Assembly: GCF_003205205.1 (NCBI RefSeq)
Contig: NZ_QJRL01000013.1
Span: 62,001-126,000, forward strand
DNA length: 64,000 nucleotides
Direction: 5' to 3'
From: Pseudomonas sp. LB-090624
Lineage (GTDB): Bacteria; Pseudomonadota; Gammaproteobacteria; Pseudomonadales; Pseudomonadaceae
Shown here: piece by piece, positions 1-8,622 of the stretch
Layout: every line of letters begins with the position of its first letter
Position numbering within the stretch: position 1 is the first letter of the stretch
Translations under genes and position numbers: made by a program
The notes under the pieces: generated by a model
The model's input: only the letters and a program-made list of their open reading frames with translations
What the model was told of the DNA's origin: nothing
Databases searched by the model: none

Positions 1-147
1 CCGGTACCGTTCATCTATGTGGGCAAGCGCAATCTCAAAGTGCGTGATGGCGGCGTACTTGCTGACGTGGCGCCGACCATGCTGAAGCTGCTGGGGCTGG
101 AAAAGCCGGTTGAAATGACCGGCACCTCGATTCTGGTCGACGCCTGA
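1..147 (+). CDS. gpmI: 2,3-bisphosphoglycerate-independent phosphoglycerate mutase, C-terminal end (partial)
   Basis: Only the last 48 codons are present; the gene enters from the left edge in frame 1 and stops with TGA at 145-147. The residues include [18 protein letters not shown] and end [10 protein letters not shown], which is the conserved C-terminus of cofactor-independent phosphoglycerate mutase (alkaline phosphatase superfamily), the Mn-dependent glycolytic enzyme that interconverts 3- and 2-phosphoglycerate in the cytoplasm. The DVAPT stretch forms part of the phosphatase-fold end seen in this family. It lies directly upstream of envC-ctpA-yibQ genes, an arrangement common in gammaproteobacteria, which supports the call. 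Confidence 0.93.
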   Translation, partial: PVPFIYVGKRNLKVRDGGVLADVAPTMLKLLGLEKPVEMTGTSILVDA

Positions 148-198
148 ATGTCGAAAGGGGCTGCGTTGCAGCCCCAATTGCACATGAATTCCAGACAA

Positions 199-233
199 AC
201 GCCCCCCTGCATCCGCAGCGAGGCGTTTTTTTT
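199..233 (+). terminator. Rho-independent terminator after gpmI
   Basis: An outer ACGCC/GGCGT stem (199-203 with 222-226) and an inner CTGC/GCAG stem (207-210 with 215-218) are followed by eight T residues at 226-233. A separate GC hairpin without a T run (157-164 pairing with 168-175) sits just after the gpmI stop. Together they probably end gpmI transcription before the EnvC-like gene. Confidence 0.7.
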
Positions 234-287
234 GCCTGCCCAGGCGGGCATACTAGGCTAGTCTCCATCCTTGGTACGCCAAACCCC

Positions 288-1604
288 ATGCTTCGCGCCC
301 TGATCCTCCTAGCCCTGTCTTGCCTGCTCAGCCCGGCCTTCGCCGATGAGCGTGCGCAGACCCAGCAGCAACTGGACGCCACCCGCCAGGACATTGCCGA
401 GCTCAAGAAGACGCTGGGCAAGCTCCAGGAAGAAAAGGCCGGTGTGCAAAAGGACCTCAAAGCCACCGAGACCGACATCGGCAACCTCGAAAAGCAGGTA
501 GAGGGGCTGCAGCAAGAACTAAAAAAGACCGAGGGCGAGCTGGAGCGCCTTGATACCGAGAAAAAAAAACTCCAGAGCGCCCGCGTTGAACAACAGCGAC
601 TGATCGCCATCCAGGCCCGTTCGGCCTACCAGAACAACGGCCGCGAGGAATACCTCAAGCTGCTGCTCAACCAGCAGAACCCTGAAAAATTCGCCCGCAC
701 CCTCACCTACTACGACTACCTGAGCAAGGCGCGCCTGGAACAACTGCGCACCTTTAACGAGACCTTGCGCCAACTGGCCAACGTCGAGCAGGAGATTTCC
801 AGCCAGCAAGAACAGCTGCTCGCCCAACGCGCCGACCTCGACAGCCGCCGCCAGGAGCTGGAAACCGAACGCGGCAAGCGCCAGCAGGTCCTGGCCAAGC
901 TCAACAGCGATGTGAAGGACCGCGACCAGAAGCTGCAGGCCCGCGAGCAGGACCAGGCCGACCTGGCCAAAGTGCTCAAGACCATCGAGGAAACCCTGGC
1001 GCGCCAGGCACGCGAAGCTGAAGAAGCACGCAAGAAGGCCTTGCTGGCCCGGCAAGAGGCAGAAAAACGCCGTCAGCAGGAAGCCCTGGCCGCTGCCGCT
1101 GCCCGCGAGCAGGCCCGTGAGCCCGCCGAGCCTGTGGAACCGCCGAAAAAGGCCCGCACTACCCTCGGGCCGATGGTTTCCAGCGACGGCGCCAACTACG
1201 GCGGCGCTTTTTCTGCTGCACGGGGCAAACTTCCATGGCCGGTCAATGGTCGATTGTTGGCACGCTTCGGCGATGCGCGCGGCAGCGATGCCCGGGCCAA
1301 GTGGGACGGGGTGATGATCAGCGCCAACCCTGGTACGCAGGTTCGAGCAGTACACGGCGGGCGCGTGGTGTTCGCCGACTGGTTGCGCGGTGCCGGGCTT
1401 CTCGTCATTCTCGACCATGGCAACGGTTACCTGAGCCTGTACGGCCACAACCAGAGCCTGCTCAAGAGCGCCGGTGATATCGTCAAGGCCGGTGATGCCA
1501 TTTCCACCGTTGGCGACAGCGGTGGCCAGGACGCGGCAGGCTTGTACTTCGCCATTCGCCAGCAGGGCCGGCCGACCGACCCTTCCCAGTGGTGCCGAGG
1601 CTAA
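288..1604 (+). CDS. EnvC-like murein hydrolase activator (degenerate M23/LytM protein)
   Basis: The 438-residue protein has a signal peptide (about residues 1-19, cleaving after AFA), a long coiled coil rich in E, Q, K and R (about 22-265), a low-complexity Ala/Glu segment and a C-terminal LytM/M23 domain (about 325-435). The metal-binding positions of active M23 peptidases look lost: where HxxxD is expected the sequence reads KWDGV, and the final HLH motif is replaced by LYF. This is the pattern of EnvC, which activates amidases during septal peptidoglycan splitting rather than cutting glycan peptides itself. That role is inferred from family knowledge. The gene stands between gpmI and ctpA, in the same orientation as both. 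Confidence 0.85.
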   Translation: MLRALILLALSCLLSPAFADERAQTQQQLDATRQDIAELKKTLGKLQEEKAGVQKDLKATETDIGNLEKQVEGLQQELKKTEGELERLDTEKKKLQSARVEQQRLIAIQARSAYQNNGREEYLKLLLNQQNPEKFARTLTYYDYLSKARLEQLRTFNETLRQLANVEQEISSQQEQLLAQRADLDSRRQELETERGKRQQVLAKLNSDVKDRDQKLQAREQDQADLAKVLKTIEETLARQAREAEEARKKALLARQEAEKRRQQEALAAAAAREQAREPAEPVEPPKKARTTLGPMVSSDGANYGGAFSAARGKLPWPVNGRLLARFGDARGSDARAKWDGVMISANPGTQVRAVHGGRVVFADWLRGAGLLVILDHGNGYLSLYGHNQSLLKSAGDIVKAGDAISTVGDSGGQDAAGLYFAIRQQGRPTDPSQWCRG

Positions 1605-1682
1605 TCAAATTTCTACGGCGTAGCCTGAATGCTGCGCCGCTGCTCCCCAGGGAGCTATTACAGGATCAGGAGTTCGTTCGAC

Positions 1683-2999
1683 ATGCTGCACTCGCCTCGC
1701 CTCACCCAGCTGGCCCTGTCCATCGCCCTGGCGGTCGGCGCGCCCCTGGCCACAGCCGCAGAGCCGGCCAAGCCAGCCGCAGTACCCGCCACCGAGGTGA
1801 CCGCCAAGGCGCCGCTGCCGCTGGAAGAACTGCGCACCTTCGCCGAGGTCATGGACCGCATCAAGGCCGCTTACGTCGAGCCGGTGGACGACAAGACCCT
1901 GCTGGAAAACGCCATCAAGGGCATGCTCAGCAACCTCGACCCGCACTCCGCCTACCTCGGCCCTGAGGACTTCCAGGAGCTGCAGGAAAGCACCAGCGGC
2001 GAATTTGGTGGCCTGGGCATCGAAGTGGGCCAGGAAGACGGCTTCATCAAGGTGGTGTCGCCAATCGACGACACCCCGGCTTCGCGTGCCGGCGTGCAGG
2101 CCGGCGACCTGATCGTCAAGATCAACGGCGCGCCGACCCGTGGCCAGACCATGACCGAAGCGGTCGACAAGATGCGTGGCAAAGTCGGGGAGAAAATCAC
2201 CCTGACCCTGGTGCGCGATGGCGGCAACCCGTTTGACGTGACCCTGGCCCGTGCGGTCATTCAGGTCAAGAGCGTGAAGAGCCAGCTGCTGGAAAACGAC
2301 TACGGCTATATCCGTATCACTCAATTCCAGGTCAAGACCGGTGACGAGGTGGGCAAGGCCCTGGCCAAGCTGCGCAAGGACAACGGCAAGAAGCTGCGCG
2401 GCGTGGTGCTGGACCTGCGTAACAACCCCGGTGGCGTGCTGCAGTCGGCTGTGGAAGTGGCCGACCATTTCCTGACCAAGGGCCTGATCGTCTACACCAA
2501 GGGCCGTATCGCCAACTCCGAACTGCGCTTCTCGGCCGACCCGGCCGACGCCAGCGAAGGCGTGCCACTGGTCGTGCTGATCAACGGCGGCAGCGCATCG
2601 GCCTCGGAAATCGTCGCCGGCGCCCTGCAGGACCAGAAACGTGCCGTGCTGATGGGCACCGACAGCTTCGGCAAGGGCTCGGTGCAGACCGTACTGCCAC
2701 TGGCCAACGACCGAGCGCTGAAGCTGACCACCGCGCTGTACTTCACCCCCAACGGCCGCTCGATCCAGGCCCAGGGCATTGTCCCCGACATCGAAGTGCG
2801 CCCGGCCAAACTGACCGCCGAAGTCGATACCGACAACTTCAAGGAAGCCGACCTGCAAGGCCACCTGGGCAACGGCAACGGCGGTGCAGACCGCCCGACC
2901 GGTAGCAGCAAGCGCAAGGAGCGCCCGCAGGATGACGACTTCCAGCTGAGCCAGGCACTGAGCTTGCTCAAGGGCCTGAACATCACCAAGGGCGACTGA
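1683..2999 (+). CDS. ctpA: S41 family carboxy-terminal processing protease CtpA
   Basis: A 438-residue periplasmic serine protease. The start is the ATG at 1683, preceded by AGGAG at a suitable distance; the reading frame stays open upstream to 1629 but without a good ribosome site. A signal peptide (MLHSPRLTQLALSIALAVG, cleaving near ATA) is followed by a PDZ domain (about residues 95-180) and the S41 catalytic core. The Ser/Lys dyad is visible as S306 in the GGSASASE motif and K331 in FGKGSVQ. Such proteases trim or degrade periplasmic proteins, including peptidoglycan endopeptidases in pseudomonads (family knowledge). The C-terminal tail after about 390 is polar and low in complexity. The next gene starts 8 nt after the stop, so they are probably cotranscribed. 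Confidence 0.92.
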   Translation: MLHSPRLTQLALSIALAVGAPLATAAEPAKPAAVPATEVTAKAPLPLEELRTFAEVMDRIKAAYVEPVDDKTLLENAIKGMLSNLDPHSAYLGPEDFQELQESTSGEFGGLGIEVGQEDGFIKVVSPIDDTPASRAGVQAGDLIVKINGAPTRGQTMTEAVDKMRGKVGEKITLTLVRDGGNPFDVTLARAVIQVKSVKSQLLENDYGYIRITQFQVKTGDEVGKALAKLRKDNGKKLRGVVLDLRNNPGGVLQSAVEVADHFLTKGLIVYTKGRIANSELRFSADPADASEGVPLVVLINGGSASASEIVAGALQDQKRAVLMGTDSFGKGSVQTVLPLANDRALKLTTALYFTPNGRSIQAQGIVPDIEVRPAKLTAEVDTDNFKEADLQGHLGNGNGGADRPTGSSKRKERPQDDDFQLSQALSLLKGLNITKGD

Positions 3000-3007
3000 T
3001 CCCCCCA

Positions 3008-3775
3008 ATGCGTTATCTGTTGTGTCTGCTGTTCTGCCTGATGGCCGGGGTCGCGCAAGCGGGAACGGCCGCCAAGGTCTACATGAGCATCATCATCGAC
3101 GACCTGGGCCAAAGCCCGGAGCGCGACAGCCGGACCCTGGCCTTGCCCGGGCCGGTGACCATGGCAATCATGCCCGACACCCCGCATGCCAGCGACTTCG
3201 CCCGCCAGGCGCACAAGGCCGGCAGGACGGTGATCCTGCACATGCCCATGGACCCGGCCACAGGGCCTTATGCCTGGCACCCAGGCATTGCCATCGAAGA
3301 GCTGGCCAGGCGCCTCGACGCCGCCCTGCTCAAGGTGCCCTACGCCGCCGGCATCAACAACCACATGGGCAGCCGCATGACTGCCCAACGTGAGCCGATG
3401 ACCTGGTTGATGGGTGAGTTGCAGCGCCGCCACCTGTTCTTTGTCGACAGCCGCACCAGTGCGGCTACGGTCGCGGCAGCCGAAGCGCAAGCACAGGATG
3501 TCGCGCATGTGTCGCGGGATGTATTTCTGGATGACGTGCGCACGCCGGAAGCCATCGACGCTCAGCTGCAACAGGGTATCGAGCTGGCCCGAAAGCAAGG
3601 CTCGGCCGTGTTGATCGGCCACCCCTACCCGCAAACGCTAGCGGTGCTGGAAAGGCAAATTCCACGGCTCAAGCAGTTGGGTGTCGAACTGATCACGCTG
3701 CAACAGATGATCGCCACACGTGGCAACCAGGCCATGCCTGCTCACGGCAAGCATGGCCGTTACAGCAATCGCTAG
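3008..3775 (+). CDS. Divergent polysaccharide deacetylase family protein (YibQ-like)
   Basis: A 255-residue protein with a clear signal peptide (MRYLLCLLFCLMAGVAQAG). The mature part begins with SIIIDDLG, followed by MAIMPDTPHA, ILHMPMDP and AGINNHMGSRMT, the typical blocks of the divergent polysaccharide deacetylase (DUF610/YibQ) family, a relative of NodB deacetylases that probably acts on an envelope polysaccharide. The substrate is not established. It follows ctpA after 8 nt, and the gpmI-envC-ctpA-yibQ order is widely conserved, suggesting a link to cell-wall maintenance. Confidence 0.88.
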   Translation: MRYLLCLLFCLMAGVAQAGTAAKVYMSIIIDDLGQSPERDSRTLALPGPVTMAIMPDTPHASDFARQAHKAGRTVILHMPMDPATGPYAWHPGIAIEELARRLDAALLKVPYAAGINNHMGSRMTAQREPMTWLMGELQRRHLFFVDSRTSAATVAAAEAQAQDVAHVSRDVFLDDVRTPEAIDAQLQQGIELARKQGSAVLIGHPYPQTLAVLERQIPRLKQLGVELITLQQMIATRGNQAMPAHGKHGRYSNR

Positions 3776-3819
3776 CGTTTGCCGGTCGCGGCCTGCCGCG
3801 AGGCGGACAATGCGACTGT

Positions 3820-6800
3820 TCAGAGGTTGAACGGGATTACATCCTTGGACTGTGCGTAGGTCAGGTTACCCCGGTAAATACTCAGGACCTGCCCCTCGCT
3901 GGCCGCTTTCATTTGCTCGCGATAGCCCATCTTGCGCTGGCTCCACAGTTTCAGATGGCCTTTGCCAAACGCCGTCGGCGCCGCCTGCGAGTCGGCAAAA
4001 TGGAAATGTGCGGCCCACAAGGGTTTACCTCGACCCTCACCGGGTGCACGCAACAGGCTGATCCGGTACTCGTCCAGATAGCCATCGGAAACCACCTGCC
4101 GAGGTCCGACATATTCCACGGCGAGCAAACCCTGCTGATGGAGAAAGTTCAGCCCTCTGGAACCTGGATAGCGCGTCTTGCTGTAAAGCGCTACCAAACA
4201 GTCGCGGCGGGCCTGACGCAACTGAATCAGCGCATCGTCCATGCCCGCCAGCAGCGCGTGCTCTGCGTTGGCATCGCTGAGCTGTTCACGAAGCTCGGCC
4301 ACTTCGTTGATCTGGCCGTCCAGCATCGCCATCAGGCCCATGTCGTCAGCATCCTTGGCAACCAGGGCTCTGGCTTGAGCGATGACATTTTCGTTCTGTG
4401 CCAACATGGCCTCGGCCAGCTCCCGGTTGTTCCTTTCGGACTCCGGCGTAGAAGTCCGCGACTGCTGTTCCGGTTCGCCCGCGGCTACCTCTTCAACCCA
4501 GGTGTTTCCCTGCTTCCGGAAGCGATGCAGCGCGCTCTTGTTGAAAGCCGCTACAACTTGCAGCACAGCCTGCCCGTCGACCACCGATTCGCTGCCAATG
4601 ACTATCTGACCAGCCCGCGTATGGGCCACCTGCAGGCTTTTTCGTGAATAGACCGCACGACGTGTGTCACGGACCTGCCCGTCTGCCTGCTCGCGCATGG
4701 CCTCGACCAACGCCTCACCGGCTATGGTTTTCAGTTCCACCATCTGTTGCTTGTAGGCCTCAAGGCGCTGGACATCGATGAGCTTGCTGCCGAGTGTCTT
4801 GATCCGTTCGGCGTTGAGAATCGCCGCGAGGTATTCGTCCCACGCACTTTGCAGCACCTCGATTCGTTCGGCGACAGGCAGGTCACAGAACATCAGCAGA
4901 TGATGGGTTTGTGCAGCCACCCGCAAACGCTGGCTGGCGAGCGCATGGCGGAAGATCATGTAGTGCTGGGTAGGCGTGCCTTTGTGCCACTGCAGGGCCA
5001 GCTCGACCAGGCCCATGGCCTGGAAAAACCGGATGTTGATCGTGGTCGTCTTGCGGCTCTCGATAATGCTCGAAACGGTCAGCGTGGTATTGACGTAAGG
5101 CACTTGCATGTCGATGTCGGTGATGGCCAACAGGCGATCCAGCTGGCTGGAGACATTGATGATCCTGGGCTGCTCTTCAAGCAACTTCTCCAACATCGTC
5201 CGGAACCTGGCATACAACTCGGCCTGTTTCTCTGGCGGTGCGTCATTGAGCGCATTGGTGAGTTGGTCGTATTCCCTGAACCCACCCAAGGCCAGGAGCT
5301 CATCAATGAAGAACATGCCAAAGCTGATCAGGTTCTTGCGAACTTGGCCCAAGAGTATCCGTTGATCTCTCACGCTGCCGACGTGCGTCGAGGCGCTCGA
5401 CTTGTCAAGCACGTAGGTAATGTTGCGTTCGGCCTCTAGATAATCAAGGAACAATTTCTCGTTCAAGGGCAGGCGCTGGTTGCGCAGCGTATTCGTCTGC
5501 TCTTGCAACTGCTGGAACTTAAGCTTGAACAACTCGGTAGCCTGCTCGAATTGCGCACGTTCGCCTGGGTCGGTGGGTGGCGCCTTTTGCAACCTATCCT
5601 CGACCTTTCTTACCGGATCACGCAAACCGACAATCTGCTCGCTCAACGCGTTGAAATCCTTCGTGGCATCCTCCGCGGCCAAGATAAGCCGCTCTATCTC
5701 GGCCTGAGCCTTGGCGATCGGCCCGTCAAGCTTCTTGCGCAGTCGCTCGCGGGCCAACTCGCCGGAGCGATCATTGCCACCGTGCAAGTGCGAATTATTG
5801 AGGTGCCAGACATCGCCGTCGCGCATCAGGTATGGCCCAACCGTGCCGTCCGGACCGATGATGCGAAACGCTGCGTTATCAAGGCTGACTCGGTAGACAT
5901 TACCATCCAGAGATACATAGAAATCTTCCCCAATCCGCACCAGCCCCGCAGCCACGCCCTGCGTCTGCGGTTCACGCCCCTCCAGCGAAACGCTGGCCGC
6001 CAACGCCCGCATTTGGTCGCGCTGGGCACTCGACAGGCCGTTGAGTCCCCCAGCCCCACGCCAGGAAAAGTCCAGGTGGGTGTTGGCCATCGCCTGCAGC
6101 CTGTCGACCGAGGCGCTGGGCTCCCGGGTTGCTGCGGAAAGGTTCGCCAGCTCGACCCCAGTGCCTGCAGGTGGCCCCTGGAGCAGCGCTGGCGGCAGGT
6201 CGCCAGAAACGGGCGGCACTGCGAGTTTCGGGGTCTGCAGGTGTGTCAGCACCAGCAAGGTGTTGTTCAGCACATCGACCATCGCCTGGATGCGCTCGTC
6301 GAGATGCGAGCTGGCCAGTCCTTGCACATCGTTGATCAAGCTGCACATGCCGATGTAGAGCCAGGCAACGGAGGTGAGCGGCCCTGGTAACACCGGAAAC
6401 ACAACATTCAGCAGTTCCCAGGAAAATGCCGTGACCAGCCGCCAGCGCACCTCGCTGTTGCTCATGGCGCTGCGATCAGCCAGCTCCAGCAACATCCGGC
6501 CCTTGGCTTCGAACATCTGCCGATCCACGTCCTGCGCCCAGAATTGCAGCGCCAACTGAACAGGCTGCGGTTTCTCCGGGAGGGTGTAAGGGTCGAGCAG
6601 CCATTGGGGCAGGTGCGGCTCCCGGAAGCCGCCATTGTCGTAGACCGCGCGCTGAGCTTGCTCGATCCACAGCAACACGCTGTCCTGCAGCGCCCCCGGG
6701 CGGCTGATCGCCTCCAACAGTGCCTGAGCGCTGCCGAACTGAATCAGCGCCTTTTCGGTGTACAGCGGGCAGTACAACAGATGAACACCCAACTCGATGA

Positions 6801-8505
6801 TTTCGATCACGTAGAAACCATGCGCCACGTCGACCCTCTCTGATGTCGGCGAGCGTTTGAACGAAAGCGGTGCAATCCGCACAGCGGCTGCCCCTTCTTG
6901 GCCGCTACGGCAGAACTCTGCCAGGGCGCCGTAGGCGAACTTGTCGAGCCGCTTGACCGCACGCGCCCGCGCGGCATCGAACATCAGGGTGATACGCCAG
7001 CGTATGGCGAATGCCGAAATGTGTTCGGCGCGGCTCGCCGAGCGATCGAGCATCGACTGAACATGCCGTGGATAACTGCCGCCGATATCGACTCGCTGCA
7101 CCAGCTCACGGACGTAATCAATGGTCATCCACTTCATGATCAGCTGGTTTTCCCGGTGCGCGATGTGTGTCACCACCCCTCCTGCGGTGGCATCCAGGCG
7201 GCCGATCGCCAACTGCGTCAGGGTCAACGTCTTTTCACCGGTCTTCTGGCCGAAGCCCAGCCCGTGACCGTCACTGACAAAGGTCTCGACCGTGAGGATA
7301 AGGTCATCAGGAAAATAATTGGCGTCTACCGGGTGGTCATGCAGCATCGCTTCGCGCAGGCGCGTCGCCGCATAGGTGTGCAAGTCCGGCAGACCGTCCT
7401 GAATGCCCTGGGCTGGGCTGCGCTGTTGCAGTAGCGACAAGTCGAGCATGGCTTGGAGGTAGGCGGTCTGGCTATCCGTATCGGCTCGCGACAGGCCCTT
7501 GGGAAGCGCCAGGCCCAGCCCGCCGGTGCCATGGTCACTGAACTCGGCGAAGAATGATGCGGGGTCGCAGGCCAAATGGCAGTAGTGCTCCAGTTGGTCG
7601 ACGCTGTCGATCGCACTCCAGCGCAGGCGGGCCACGCGCTCGAGCAAGATTTCCAGTAACGAGGCGCTGTACAGGGCGAAAGCGTCGCCCTCCACAGTCA
7701 GGCCCTGCCAGCTCAACTCATCAAACCGGTAACGTCCAGCCATCTGTATCTGCAACGCCGCGCCGAATGCAGCCTGGGCGTCGAAACTGCGGACCAGGCC
7801 TTCGGGAGAACACCAGAGTGTCAGTTCGCGAACTTCACTGGAGGCGGTAATCAGCAAACCGGGCAACAGCTCATGGAAAGTGTCTTCGCCCTCACGTAAC
7901 GCTACCCGCACCAGTTGCACATCGAGCCCGGTACGGTTACCCATCATCAGGTCACGCAGCAGCTTGCGTTGTTCGTCGTCCAGCGCTTCGTCTTTCAGGC
8001 CATCGAGCAGGTTGGCGCGCAACAACTGTTGCAACCACAGGTCCCGGTCGATAGTGCCGTCGCCGTTCCAATAGTCGATCTGCGCTTGCTGGAAGTGCCA
8101 AAGCAGCATTGGCAGCAATGCATTGAGGCCATCGGCCAGGCGCGCGGGCTCGATCAAATCGCCCTCAGCAGTTTCGAAGCTCGACTCGATGGCAAAAAAG
8201 CGCCGGGGCGGGTTCAGGCTAAGGCGGTAGTCACCCGCTGGGGTGAGGTCCAGTGGTTTAGCCTCAAGCAGGGCCTGCAGCACAACATCCACCAACGGCT
8301 GAGGGTGCCAGACACCATCCGGCTGCATGGACATCAGGTACAGCGGTGCAGCCGAGGTCATTTCAGGGCGATGCACGCCAACCAGAGGATAGTGCTCCAG
8401 GATCACCTTCATGATCTGTTCACCTGCGACCTGCCGGAATGTAGGGCGGCTGGCGAACTGGGCGGCGACTGCGTGTTTGAGGTTGTGCGCGTGAGTGGCG
8501 GACAT
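3820..8505 (-). CDS. Giant membrane-targeting toxin-like protein (DUF6543-type)
   Basis: A protein of 1561 residues from the ATG at 8505 (or 1571 from a TTG at 8535, which has AGGA four bases upstream; the choice is unresolved). No signal peptide. The middle part (about residues 420-700) has the pattern of the dermonecrotic/membrane-targeting toxin domain, including the blocks DYVRELVQRVDIGGSYP and LLWIEQAQRAVYDNGGFREPHL. A hydrophobic stretch (VVFPVLPGPLTSVAWLYIG, about 715-735) could insert into membrane. A coiled-coil-like region follows (about 935-1060). The C-terminus carries LWAAHFHFADSQAAPTAF, a block that in my recollection recurs at the ends of such Pseudomonas proteins. I see no catalytic motif. 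No secretion, immunity or VgrG gene is adjacent. Function is inferred from domain type only. Confidence 0.7.
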   Translation of the reverse strand: MSATHAHNLKHAVAAQFASRPTFRQVAGEQIMKVILEHYPLVGVHRPEMTSAAPLYLMSMQPDGVWHPQPLVDVVLQALLEAKPLDLTPAGDYRLSLNPPRRFFAIESSFETAEGDLIEPARLADGLNALLPMLLWHFQQAQIDYWNGDGTIDRDLWLQQLLRANLLDGLKDEALDDEQRKLLRDLMMGNRTGLDVQLVRVALREGEDTFHELLPGLLITASSEVRELTLWCSPEGLVRSFDAQAAFGAALQIQMAGRYRFDELSWQGLTVEGDAFALYSASLLEILLERVARLRWSAIDSVDQLEHYCHLACDPASFFAEFSDHGTGGLGLALPKGLSRADTDSQTAYLQAMLDLSLLQQRSPAQGIQDGLPDLHTYAATRLREAMLHDHPVDANYFPDDLILTVETFVSDGHGLGFGQKTGEKTLTLTQLAIGRLDATAGGVVTHIAHRENQLIMKWMTIDYVRELVQRVDIGGSYPRHVQSMLDRSASRAEHISAFAIRWRITLMFDAARARAVKRLDKFAYGALAEFCRSGQEGAAAVRIAPLSFKRSPTSERVDVAHGFYVIEIIELGVHLLYCPLYTEKALIQFGSAQALLEAISRPGALQDSVLLWIEQAQRAVYDNGGFREPHLPQWLLDPYTLPEKPQPVQLALQFWAQDVDRQMFEAKGRMLLELADRSAMSNSEVRWRLVTAFSWELLNVVFPVLPGPLTSVAWLYIGMCSLINDVQGLASSHLDERIQAMVDVLNNTLLVLTHLQTPKLAVPPVSGDLPPALLQGPPAGTGVELANLSAATREPSASVDRLQAMANTHLDFSWRGAGGLNGLSSAQRDQMRALAASVSLEGREPQTQGVAAGLVRIGEDFYVSLDGNVYRVSLDNAAFRIIGPDGTVGPYLMRDGDVWHLNNSHLHGGNDRSGELARERLRKKLDGPIAKAQAEIERLILAAEDATKDFNALSEQIVGLRDPVRKVEDRLQKAPPTDPGERAQFEQATELFKLKFQQLQEQTNTLRNQRLPLNEKLFLDYLEAERNITYVLDKSSASTHVGSVRDQRILLGQVRKNLISFGMFFIDELLALGGFREYDQLTNALNDAPPEKQAELYARFRTMLEKLLEEQPRIINVSSQLDRLLAITDIDMQVPYVNTTLTVSSIIESRKTTTINIRFFQAMGLVELALQWHKGTPTQHYMIFRHALASQRLRVAAQTHHLLMFCDLPVAERIEVLQSAWDEYLAAILNAERIKTLGSKLIDVQRLEAYKQQMVELKTIAGEALVEAMREQADGQVRDTRRAVYSRKSLQVAHTRAGQIVIGSESVVDGQAVLQVVAAFNKSALHRFRKQGNTWVEEVAAGEPEQQSRTSTPESERNNRELAEAMLAQNENVIAQARALVAKDADDMGLMAMLDGQINEVAELREQLSDANAEHALLAGMDDALIQLRQARRDCLVALYSKTRYPGSRGLNFLHQQGLLAVEYVGPRQVVSDGYLDEYRISLLRAPGEGRGKPLWAAHFHFADSQAAPTAFGKGHLKLWSQRKMGYREQMKAASEGQVLSIYRGNLTYAQSKDVIPFNL

Positions 8506-8622
8506 GACCAGGACTCGTTGTGGAATGAACCACAAAGCGTCCTGGAGATGTTATCTAATGAGGTGCTACATATTGCTGCTGGCAAGCCGCGACACCTGGC
8601 AGTGCGGCGGCCTGCCGGGAAG

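Noticed and set aside
1629..1682. Upstream extension of CtpA
   Set aside because: The extra 18 residues (MLRRCSPGSYYRIRSSFD) would come before a clear signal peptide, and AGGAG sits before the ATG at 1683.
1605..3008. A 467-codon minus-strand open frame opposite ctpA
   Set aside because: Antisense to a signal-peptide-bearing CtpA with Ser/Lys dyad; no known domain in the antisense frame.
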